Part shown: positions 35,702 through 43,483 of the stretch, piece after piece | How positions within the stretch are numbered: position 1 is the stretch's first letter | Layout of the letters: the number at the start of each line of letters is the position of its first letter | From: an uncultured Bacteroidales bacterium | GTDB taxonomy: Bacteria; Bacteroidota; Bacteroidia; Bacteroidales; ML635J-15 | NCBI GenBank assembly: GCA_905234755.1 | Contig: CAJOIT010000001.1 | Location: forward strand, 186,001 to 250,000 | DNA: 64,000 bases | Direction: 5' to 3' | Program-made: the position numbers and the translations under genes | The notes under the pieces: generated by a model | What the model was told of the DNA's origin: nothing | The model's database searches: none | Seen by the model: only the letters and a program-made list of their open reading frames with translations

Positions 35702-37378
35702 TTAAAATTTAAGGTTAACAGATGCTCCTATTGTATTGTCCATAGGATTGTATAATGGTGTAAAAGAAAAATCGGCAGCAGATTTTTGCTTAAGTTTCTC
35801 ATAGCTTTGCCGATTTAGGACTTTTATCTTCATTATTTTACTAATATATCTGATTACATTTGCGTAAAAAAAAGATCCTTCAATAAGAAAAACAGAACCT
35901 ATTAAAGGACCTAAAAGTTTTCCTTTAGAATTTGTAATCGCATAAGCAAACAAATATGCTCCAGCTGCCTCACCAACCAAAAATGGAATTAAATATCTAG
36001 GATTCCAGAAAGAATATCTCCATTTAAAATGCTTGTATTCGTTAATTAAATAACTATTATCTTCACTAGTAGTCAACATTATAGGCTTTGCATTTGAAGA
36101 AATGAAAAATACACTGTCGCTATCTTCCCAACTGTAAAATCGTACGAAATTATTTTCTGGATTTCCACCTATTACTTTTCCTTCATTTGTTATTTTACAT
36201 TTAACATGTACAATTTGCGCATCCATAGCATTGTTTTCCGGTGACGTTAGAAAAAGTTTGTAATCCTCTATGATTCTACTAGAATTTGTCATATTACTTA
36301 ATAAGTAAGTTCCAATATCAAATCCTACTTCAGTCAAAAAATCATATCCTAATTTCTGTTGCCATGTAGCATCTTGAGAAGAATTTATTGTGGCATGAAT
36401 TCCTGCGGCTGTTTTTCGTAAACTTTCATACCCAGCTGAAGCAGCACTTGTCAGCCATGTAAAATCATTTATTGTTTCTGAGGCAAATTGTATAACGCTA
36501 AGTTTCCTTTCTGGAATGAATTGGATGGCTTGAGATACATTTAAATTTTCATACCGTATTTTATAAGGAGAATCATTGTTATCAAATTTTATTTCATCAC
36601 CTTGTATTATAATATTAGCACCAGTAGCGTTGGAAACATCATTAATTTTTAGAACCATAGGAGTAGGATTGAAATTATCCATAAAAACCCATGAGCCAGA
36701 ATATTCATCTTCAAGCCTCTTTGGATGAAGTAATTCATACGTGTCCTTTTTAAATTGCTCAATAGTATCATCAAACATGTCAAAATTATCCTTCGAAATT
36801 CTTTCCAACAAGCTTATTATCTCGTTAGCTTTTGCTTCATTATCGTTCTTTGCATATATTTTTGCCAATGTGCCGACCACGTATGGCAAATCCTTGTCAC
36901 ATCCAATGTACAAATATATTTCTCCATACCTTATTATGTCATTTTCTCCACCAACATCACATGCTTGTTCAAATGTTCGGAAATAAAATTTGCCGAGTTC
37001 TTTTCTGTTGACACATTTTGGCAATGAATTGACATATTTGGGAATATCCTTGTGTGCAATGCCATTGTAATACAAAGAATCAATAGCTTTGACAATATTT
37101 ATTGCTGATAAATATCCAGCTTCGCATATAGAAAAATTCAAGTCATCTTCATTTAATATTATCTTTTCTCTCTTGATTTTCATTATATTGTTTTTCTGCT
37201 TCACCCATGTAGGGCCATCTTGGTTGCTCCAGTTCTTATATCGTACAACATCATCTCCAACTTCTATCAGCTTTACTGGAAGCCTTGTTCCATCATTCAT
37301 GTACAGCGTATCTTGCGCCTTGACATATACACTTGCAATAATAACCAAAATAAAATATACGAACTTTTTCATACGCAT
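35702..37378 (-). CDS. Exported protein, paralogue of the next gene: N-terminal beta domain, two hydrophobic helices, C-terminal Phe
   Basis: The 558-residue protein has a signal peptide (about residues 3-20, ending VKAQ). After it comes a domain reading DTLYMNDGTRLPVKLIEVGDD ..., the same type as in the upstream gene (ITKESGRIDAQVLEISDYEI) and common in Bacteroidota exported proteins. Two hydrophobic segments lie near residues 465-515. The end IGASVNLKF, with terminal Phe, resembles an outer-membrane-type last strand. The start overlaps the upstream stop by one base (TAATG). The function is unknown. Confidence 0.68.
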   Translation of the reverse strand: MRMKKFVYFILVIIASVYVKAQDTLYMNDGTRLPVKLIEVGDDVVRYKNWSNQDGPTWVKQKNNIMKIKREKIILNEDDLNFSICEAGYLSAINIVKAIDSLYYNGIAHKDIPKYVNSLPKCVNRKELGKFYFRTFEQACDVGGENDIIRYGEIYLYIGCDKDLPYVVGTLAKIYAKNDNEAKANEIISLLERISKDNFDMFDDTIEQFKKDTYELLHPKRLEDEYSGSWVFMDNFNPTPMVLKINDVSNATGANIIIQGDEIKFDNNDSPYKIRYENLNVSQAIQFIPERKLSVIQFASETINDFTWLTSAASAGYESLRKTAAGIHATINSSQDATWQQKLGYDFLTEVGFDIGTYLLSNMTNSSRIIEDYKLFLTSPENNAMDAQIVHVKCKITNEGKVIGGNPENNFVRFYSWEDSDSVFFISSNAKPIMLTTSEDNSYLINEYKHFKWRYSFWNPRYLIPFLVGEAAGAYLFAYAITNSKGKLLGPLIGSVFLIEGSFFYANVIRYISKIMKIKVLNRQSYEKLKQKSAADFSFTPLYNPMDNTIGASVNLKF

Positions 37379-38262
37379 TAAAATTGAAATGTAAATCCTG
37401 CATTTGATGGAGAAATAGACAATGACAAAGATGCACTTTGCACCTTTTTTACTTCTGCACAACTATTATTAAAAATCTGCAAAGACTTTCTATATATTTT
37501 TTTTACACAAAGTACCATTGATATTCCTGAAACCAAAACGGGGAATCCTGCAAAAATAAGTTTTGTGCCTAATTTAGATTGTTTTTGTCTTGCAGAAGAA
37601 TTAATTGCAATACCTGCAATTTCTAAACCCAATCCACAAACATACAAAAAGTACCCACTGGCGTTGACAATATCACCTACAATATATTTTCTATATGCTT
37701 CAGGACATGTTTGGTAAAGAAATGACCTACACTCAAACGATGTCATATATTCAGAAACAGTATTTCCTGCATATTTATATTTCGGCTTTTGTTCCATTAT
37801 CTTTCGCTCCATTATAGGTTTTCGTTCCATTATAGGTTTTTGCTCCATTGATAATTTTGCATTAGACTCTAACTTTATCAATCGACCTGTATGTAATCTT
37901 ATTGCAGCTAAATCTTCTATTAAACCAACAATACTTCTAATACTATCACTAGTTATAATTTCGTCGGATGTCGTCCCATTATTATGTTCTTCATTAGTGT
38001 CAATAATTTGTGACGGATCATCAGTAATATTCGATGGCGAATATGCTTCTCCATTTTCAAACAAAATAGACGCAACATTTGAAGTTCTTATACTAAAGAT
38101 TTGCCCATTTGAATCGCCATAGTGCTTATATTTAATTTCATAATCCGATATTTCCAATACTTGTGCATCAATACGCCCAGACTCTTTGGTAATAATAATG
38201 TCTTGTGCAAAAAGCGTAGTTGTCCCAATCGCAATGAACAAAGCAAATAGAATTTTTTTCAT
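37378..38262 (-). CDS. Exported protein, paralogue of the previous gene, with KPIMER repeats
   Basis: The 294-residue protein has a signal peptide (MKKILFALFIAIGTTTLFAQ), an N-terminal beta-type domain shared with the downstream gene, a Glu/Asn-rich linker, and a short tandem repeat (MEQKPIMERKPIMERKIMEQ). Two hydrophobic helices (about 195-222 and 232-252) and a terminal strand ending FTFQF follow. An upstream ATG at 38292 is possible, but the signal peptide starts at 38262. It is the first gene behind the structured leader at 38263-38537. Confidence 0.66.
   Translation of the reverse strand: MKKILFALFIAIGTTTLFAQDIIITKESGRIDAQVLEISDYEIKYKHYGDSNGQIFSIRTSNVASILFENGEAYSPSNITDDPSQIIDTNEEHNNGTTSDEIITSDSIRSIVGLIEDLAAIRLHTGRLIKLESNAKLSMEQKPIMERKPIMERKIMEQKPKYKYAGNTVSEYMTSFECRSFLYQTCPEAYRKYIVGDIVNASGYFLYVCGLGLEIAGIAINSSARQKQSKLGTKLIFAGFPVLVSGISMVLCVKKIYRKSLQIFNNSCAEVKKVQSASLSLSISPSNAGFTFQF
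37783..37850. repeat. 18-bp tandem repeat inside the coding sequence
   Basis: About four units of AGGTTTTCGTTCCATTAT (18 bases, one copy shortened to 15) encode the peptide repeat KPIMER. All length differences are multiples of three, so the frame is kept. Confidence 0.75.
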
Positions 38263-38537
38263 CTTAAAATCCCTTATCCGTGTCGGGCGCAACCTTTTCT
38301 GCCCACCAGCACCAAAATAGGCAATTTCTACACAAAGAAGCGTGGCGCTGACATACCACTCTTCTGATAGAGGTCGTGAGATTACCTAGAAATGCAAGAA
38401 TGACATTATAGCCCACGCTTAAATAAGCGAGACTCATCATACTTGTCTGGCACTTCTTAGAAATTTCTCACGTTTCTATCAGCAAGACGAGCATAACGCT
38501 TCGTTAATCAAATATGTACGGCTTGGCAAACCAAACC
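38263..38537 (-). ncRNA. Highly structured leader RNA, possible cis-regulatory element or small RNA
   Basis: From the promoter at 38544-38574 a transcript of about 275 bases would run to the ATG at 38262 without a gene. Stems (plus-strand coordinates): 38364-38371 with 38475-38482; 38375-38381 with 38466-38472; 38388-38395 with 38450-38457 (one G-U in the RNA); 38395-38403 with 38437-38445 (one mismatch); hairpin 38416-38429; hairpin 38337-38345 with 38356-38364 (one mismatch); hairpin 38494-38498 with 38502-38506; and GGGC 38285-38288 with GCCC 38301-38304. The first five nest into one long arm. No known riboswitch class was recognised. Confidence 0.6.
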
Positions 38538-38543
38538 CGACTG

Positions 38544-38574
38544 CAAAAATAGGTAAAGGGAATGAAACAGCAAA
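38544..38574 (-). promoter_or_regulatory. Promoter of the structured leader and AT-rich operon
   Basis: On the minus strand TTTG (38574-38571), 19 bases, TATTTTTG (38551-38544): an ideal Bacteroidota promoter. Transcription should start near 38537. Confidence 0.8.
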
Positions 38575-38664
38575 ATTTATTTTTTGCAATTATTTTCTAA
38601 ATCTTGCAACACACTACAAATTAGACTTGACTTGATTTTTTGTCCCTCTCACAACATAAATGCT

Positions 38665-38672
38665 TAATTTTG
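38665..38672 (+). promoter_or_regulatory. Promoter -7 element of the large outer-membrane protein gene
   Basis: TAATTTTG matches TAnnTTTG and lies 25 bases before the ATG at 38698. The nearest TTTG upstream is 22 bases away, slightly beyond the usual spacing. Confidence 0.5.
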
Positions 38673-38697
38673 CCGTTTTATTGTATTTGCAACTCGG

Positions 38698-41600
38698 ATG
38701 ATTTTTCACAACGGCAACGGCAAACAGCGGCTTTCTACTCTGTGGATTCGCTCGGTGTGCATAATTTTTATGCTTTCCGCGATGCCGTCGTTTAATCTGT
38801 CTGCACAGTCGCTGATAAGCTTGAAAAATCTGTCGGTGCATGGCGATACACTGGTGCTCGACTCGATGAGCGTGGTGCAAAGTTCCATAAAATTCGTAGA
38901 TGCCGACGGAAATCCAGTGGAGGCAAAATACCATTTCGACTTCGAGACCTCGACCATAGTGTTCGACGAGAAGCCGCCAGCAGGGACAAAAGTCAGTTTC
39001 AAGACCTTTCCCGTGAATTTCTCGAAGCCTGCACAGAAATTCGACCGTAGCAAGTATATGCTCTCCGACCACGAGCACGAACGCACCGGCTACGACCTCA
39101 TTCTGACCAAGGAAAACTACGACGACTTTTTCTCGCAAACCGAACTTTCGCGCAAGGGAAGCATTTCGCGAGGCGTAAGTTTCGGCAACAACCAGAATGT
39201 TATAATGAACTCCAATCTCGACTTGCAACTTGATGGACGTATTGGCGATAATCTTTTCATTTCGGCTGCAATAAGCGACAACAACATACCAATACAGCCA
39301 GATGGAAATTCGCAGAACTTGCAGGAGTTCGACAAGGTTTTCATAAAGATTTACAATTCAAAGTTTGCGATTATTGCTGGCGATTTCGAGCAGAAGAAAC
39401 CACAGGGATATTTCCTAAGCTATTACAAGAAGTCGCAAGGAATACACCTCTCGGGCAAAAAGCAGTTCGAGACAGCAAAGTACGGCATGGGCGAACTGAA
39501 TGCTTCATTGGGAGCGGCTGTTGCCAAGGGCAAGTATCACAAGATGCAGATTGCGGGAGTTGAAGGCAATCAAGGTCCATATAGGCTTACTGGTGCCAAC
39601 AACGAGGCATATGTAGTGGTTTTGGCAGGAACCGAAAAGGTTTACATCGATGGAATTCTGATGTCGCGCGGTAGCGACCGCGACTATGTTATTGACTACA
39701 ACCTAGGCGAGATAACTTTTACTGCTCACCAGCCAATAAACAAGGACAAGCGCATAATCGTAGAGTTTGAATACACCGACCAGAACTACACACGATTTCT
39801 AGTTACCTCTTCGAACAGCTTGAAAATCGACAATACCGAAGTATGGTTCAATCTCTACCACGAAGGTGATAGCAAGAATCAACCCATCAACATCGACCTG
39901 CGTGATTCCGACAAACGCTTGATGTCGGGCATTGGCGACAACCTTGACCAAGCTATAATTCCCGGTTACGATAGCCTTAGTTTCAATATCGATGAGGTTC
40001 GCTACAAGGTGATTGACACGATTGTCGACGGTATTCAATACGATTCGGTTTTTGTGTATAGCACAAATCCGCAGGATGCGTTCTATAGGGTTTCGTTCTC
40101 GCTCGTTGGAGAAAACAAGGGCGATTACATTCGTGGAACATCGGCGGCAAACGGCAGGGTTTACGAGTGGGTTGCACCAATAAACGGTGTCCCGCAGGGA
40201 AATTACATTCCTTATACCAAGATAATTGCCCCGCAGAAAAAACAGATGGCGACATTCGGCGCAAAGTCTAAGTTCGGAGAAATGACAAATGCATCGGTAG
40301 AAGTTGCATTGTCTAACAACGACCTAAACACCTTCTCGAAACTCGATGCTGGTGACAATTTTGGTGTTGCAGTAAAAACCACTGCCGAACAGTACATTGT
40401 GAAAACCGAGAAAAACACTTTGAGTTTCGATGTGAATTATGAATTTCTTAGTCGCAACTTCGAGGCAGTGGAATATTTCCGTGAAACTGAATTCACAAGA
40501 AACTGGAATACAAACTCGTACTATGCCGATTCGCATTGCGAGAATGTTGCTGGCGGTCACATCCGATATGCCAACCGCAAGCATGGTAATTCGCTCTACA
40601 CCACATCGTACATAAATCGTGGAGCGGAATATTCGGGATGGAAGAACGATTTTTCGTCCGATTATCGACTTGGCACTTGGCGAATTTCGGGAGACGCATC
40701 CTTGCTTGCAAGCCGCGACTCGTTGAATACCACTCAGTTCCTGCGACACAAGTTTGATGTTTCCAAAACTTTTGGCAAGATAATGCTTGGCGCTCGCGAA
40801 GAAGGAGAAAGAAATGTATGGCATAACAGCGATGGTTCGCTTCTTCCAAACAGCTATTCATACAGCCAGTACGAAGGTTTTGCCGGCACATCGGATTCTA
40901 CGCGGCAGAAGTTTTCGCTGTCGTATAAGTTTCGCAACGATCGCAAACAAAACCTTGATGTCCTGAAGGATGCCACTCGTGCACATGACCTGTCGCTTTC
41001 GGCAGAAGTTGGCGGAAAGGACAACCATCGCCTTCGTGCAACTGTAAACTATCGACTTCTGCAAGTGCGAGATACAATGCTTTACTCTGCCGAACCCGAG
41101 GACAATCTTACAGGCAAACTTGAATACAATTTCAAATTGTGGAAAGGCGCGATAACTTCATCAACCTTGTACGAAATAGGTTCGGGCTTGGAAAACAAAA
41201 TCGAATACACCTACATAGAAGTTGCGCCAGGACAGGGCGTTTATACTTGGACAGACTACAACGGCAATGGTATTCAGGAACTTGATGAGTTTGAGGTTGC
41301 ATTTTTTGCCGACCAAGCCAACTTTATTCGCGTGCTGATGCCCTCGACTGAATATGTGAAAGTGTATTCCAACAAGTTTAATCAGAGCCTAAACATAAAT
41401 CCTGCATCGCGCTGGAAATCGAAAAAGGGTTTCCGCAAGTTCCTGAGCCGTTTCTCCGACCAGTTTGCCTACAGCATATCACGGAAAAACACCTCGGACA
41501 AGATTGCCGAATTTGCCAATCCATTCGCCAACAACATAAATCCAGATGAACTCGTGTCGCTAAATTCATCGATTCGTAACAGTTTGTCTTTTAATCGAGG

Positions 41601-42201
41601 AAAGCCCAAGTTCGGCATTGATTACATTGTACAGTCAGTCAAGGGTAAGAGTTTGCTTACAACAGGTTTTGACTCGCGCACAAACTTCACGCAGAACATT
41701 CTTATTAGGTATAATATATCGCCAAAAGTTGGAATGCAAAACACTACCATTTTCGGTAAGAAAACCTATGAATCGCAGTATTTTTCCACTAAGGATTATA
41801 AAATCAGCAGTATAAAGGACGATTTCCAGTTCAATGTGCAGCCTAACATAAATAACCGCATCTCGCTGACATATAACTTTGAAATCAAAGAAAATACATC
41901 TGGCACAGAAAAGTTGACAAGCAACAATGCTGGAATCGAATACCGCCTCAATTCGGTAAAGAAAGGCTCGCTGAATGCTAACTTTAACTTTATATACTAC
42001 AAATACAGTGCTGCAGGAAATTCGGCAATCGACTACGAGATGCTTCAGGGGTTGCAGCCTGGCATGAACTTTACTTGGGGGCTTAACTTCCAGCGACAAC
42101 TTGCCAATGGATTGCAAATCAATATATCATACACAGGGCGCAAGAGCGAGACTTCGCTAGTTATTCACACTGCCAGTGTGGAGGTTAGGGCGTATTTCTA
42201 G
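38698..42201 (+). CDS. Large outer-membrane beta-barrel protein, conserved in Bacteroidota, function unknown
   Basis: The 1167-residue protein has an export signal (hydrophobic residues ~16-34, ending LSAQ). A soluble region follows, with the conserved block SRKGSISRGVSFGNNQNV near residue 155 and DGRIGDNLFISAAISDNNIP. From about residue 500 the sequence alternates polar and aromatic residues in strand-like segments up to the terminal SVEVRAYF, as in outer-membrane barrels. EF-hand-like DYNGNGIQELDEFE lies near residue 860 and may bind calcium. I recall relatives in many Bacteroidota without a known function; a distant likeness to SprA-type proteins is only a guess. Confidence 0.72.
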   Translation: MIFHNGNGKQRLSTLWIRSVCIIFMLSAMPSFNLSAQSLISLKNLSVHGDTLVLDSMSVVQSSIKFVDADGNPVEAKYHFDFETSTIVFDEKPPAGTKVSFKTFPVNFSKPAQKFDRSKYMLSDHEHERTGYDLILTKENYDDFFSQTELSRKGSISRGVSFGNNQNVIMNSNLDLQLDGRIGDNLFISAAISDNNIPIQPDGNSQNLQEFDKVFIKIYNSKFAIIAGDFEQKKPQGYFLSYYKKSQGIHLSGKKQFETAKYGMGELNASLGAAVAKGKYHKMQIAGVEGNQGPYRLTGANNEAYVVVLAGTEKVYIDGILMSRGSDRDYVIDYNLGEITFTAHQPINKDKRIIVEFEYTDQNYTRFLVTSSNSLKIDNTEVWFNLYHEGDSKNQPINIDLRDSDKRLMSGIGDNLDQAIIPGYDSLSFNIDEVRYKVIDTIVDGIQYDSVFVYSTNPQDAFYRVSFSLVGENKGDYIRGTSAANGRVYEWVAPINGVPQGNYIPYTKIIAPQKKQMATFGAKSKFGEMTNASVEVALSNNDLNTFSKLDAGDNFGVAVKTTAEQYIVKTEKNTLSFDVNYEFLSRNFEAVEYFRETEFTRNWNTNSYYADSHCENVAGGHIRYANRKHGNSLYTTSYINRGAEYSGWKNDFSSDYRLGTWRISGDASLLASRDSLNTTQFLRHKFDVSKTFGKIMLGAREEGERNVWHNSDGSLLPNSYSYSQYEGFAGTSDSTRQKFSLSYKFRNDRKQNLDVLKDATRAHDLSLSAEVGGKDNHRLRATVNYRLLQVRDTMLYSAEPEDNLTGKLEYNFKLWKGAITSSTLYEIGSGLENKIEYTYIEVAPGQGVYTWTDYNGNGIQELDEFEVAFFADQANFIRVLMPSTEYVKVYSNKFNQSLNINPASRWKSKKGFRKFLSRFSDQFAYSISRKNTSDKIAEFANPFANNINPDELVSLNSSIRNSLSFNRGKPKFGIDYIVQSVKGKSLLTTGFDSRTNFTQNILIRYNISPKVGMQNTTIFGKKTYESQYFSTKDYKISSIKDDFQFNVQPNINNRISLTYNFEIKENTSGTEKLTSNNAGIEYRLNSVKKGSLNANFNFIYYKYSAAGNSAIDYEMLQGLQPGMNFTWGLNFQRQLANGLQINISYTGRKSETSLVIHTASVEVRAYF

Positions 42202-42231
42202 TCTGATGATTTAAAGACTATTTATTATTTT
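42199..42231. terminator. Possible terminator between convergent genes
   Basis: TAGTCT (42199-42204, overlapping the stop codon) pairs with AGACTA (42215-42220), followed by the T-rich TTTATTATTTTT. The stem is only 6 bp. Confidence 0.4.
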
Positions 42232-43483
42232 TCCCCTTTATTTCCTTCACCTTCGCATACTCACCATCTTCAAGCAATGTAATTTCATATTTGTGCTTTC
42301 CGTCTTTTGTCTGCGTGTAGCGGATGTTGCCGTTAGCGTAGGGGTAGAGAGGACGAGTGCTATAAATTGCTTTGCCGTTCTTTTGTAGCCATTGCCCGAT
42401 TTCTTTCATGCGTTTCAAAGCCTCTTCTGGAAGTTGTCCGTCTGCATCGGGGCCAATGTTGAGCAGATAGTTTCCGCCTTTGGCGACAATGTCTATCAGT
42501 GTATGTATCAGTTTGCGAGTGCTTTTGTAGTTGTCGTTCTCTACATACGACCAGCTATCGCCCATGCTCATGCATGTTTCCCACGGATAGGGCAGGGTAT
42601 GTTCTGGGACTTGCTGTTCAGGTGTGCGGTAGTTTTCGTATTTGCCACCTACGCTGCGGTCAACGATTATTAGGTCGGGATTGTCCTTGCGAGCCATCGT
42701 GGCAATGCGAGGCATGTCGATGTCCTGTATGCGAGCGTAGCAACCTAACCATTCAATGGTTTCTTCGTTCAAGCTCCATTCGGGACGCACCCAGCCGCCA
42801 TCAAGCCATAAAATGTCGATGTCACCGTAATTGTGCGTTAACTCATATATCTGGTTGTAGGTGAAGTCCTTGAACTTCGCCCAGCGCTGCGGATTTTCAT
42901 ATATGTCGTAGTTTACATTGCGGTCGGGAGTTGCCCACTCGTGCGCCCAGTAGTCGTCGTTGTGCCAGTCGGGTTTTGAGAAATAAAGACCTATCCACAT
43001 TCCTTCGGAACGGAACGCATCAACGATATCCTTTGTAATGTCTGGTTGGGATGCTGTGTGATACGGACAGTCGGTTCCAACAACGCTGTAGTCGGTCTGC
43101 TTGCTGTCGAACATACAGAAACCATCGTGGTGCTTTGTAGTGAAAACCATGTATTTCATCCCTGCCTCCTTGGCAGCCTTTGCCCATTGCGTGGCATCGA
43201 AGTGCTTGGGGTTGAAAGTCTTGTTCAAGGCTTGGTATTCCTTCTTGTATTCGTAGTAGTCGGCGCCGTTGCGGTTTATCCACGGCTCGTTGCAGATGCT
43301 CCACGATTCCACCACACCCCACTGCGAGTACATACCCCAGTGCGCCATAAAGCCGAATTTCAAGTCTTGCCACTGATCGATGCGGTTGAGAATTACAGTG
43401 TCGGTTTCGGGCTGACTGTCACTTTGGGCATTCGCTGCAAAAGTTGCCAATATTATGCTGAGTAGAATAATTGTGTTTTTCAT
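42218..43483 (-). CDS. Exported alpha-L-fucosidase, GH29
   Basis: The 421-residue glycosidase has a signal peptide (cleavage after FAANA, residue 19). The GH29 core shows FGFMAHWGMYSQWG, the sugar-binding KHHDGF (117-122) and the nucleophile Asp228 in DILWLDGGW. It removes alpha-linked fucose from glycans. The acid/base residue of GH29 is poorly conserved and was not assigned. The start overlaps the GH3 gene by 4 bases (ATGA), so the two enzymes are coexpressed and may act on the same glycan. No sorting domain is present. Confidence 0.92.
   Translation of the reverse strand: MKNTIILLSIILATFAANAQSDSQPETDTVILNRIDQWQDLKFGFMAHWGMYSQWGVVESWSICNEPWINRNGADYYEYKKEYQALNKTFNPKHFDATQWAKAAKEAGMKYMVFTTKHHDGFCMFDSKQTDYSVVGTDCPYHTASQPDITKDIVDAFRSEGMWIGLYFSKPDWHNDDYWAHEWATPDRNVNYDIYENPQRWAKFKDFTYNQIYELTHNYGDIDILWLDGGWVRPEWSLNEETIEWLGCYARIQDIDMPRIATMARKDNPDLIIVDRSVGGKYENYRTPEQQVPEHTLPYPWETCMSMGDSWSYVENDNYKSTRKLIHTLIDIVAKGGNYLLNIGPDADGQLPEEALKRMKEIGQWLQKNGKAIYSTRPLYPYANGNIRYTQTKDGKHKYEITLLEDGEYAKVKEIKGKNNK

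Noticed and set aside
38263..38292. N-terminal extension of the first AT-rich gene to the ATG at 38292
   Set aside because: It would add ten charged residues before a clear signal peptide and lies within the structured leader.
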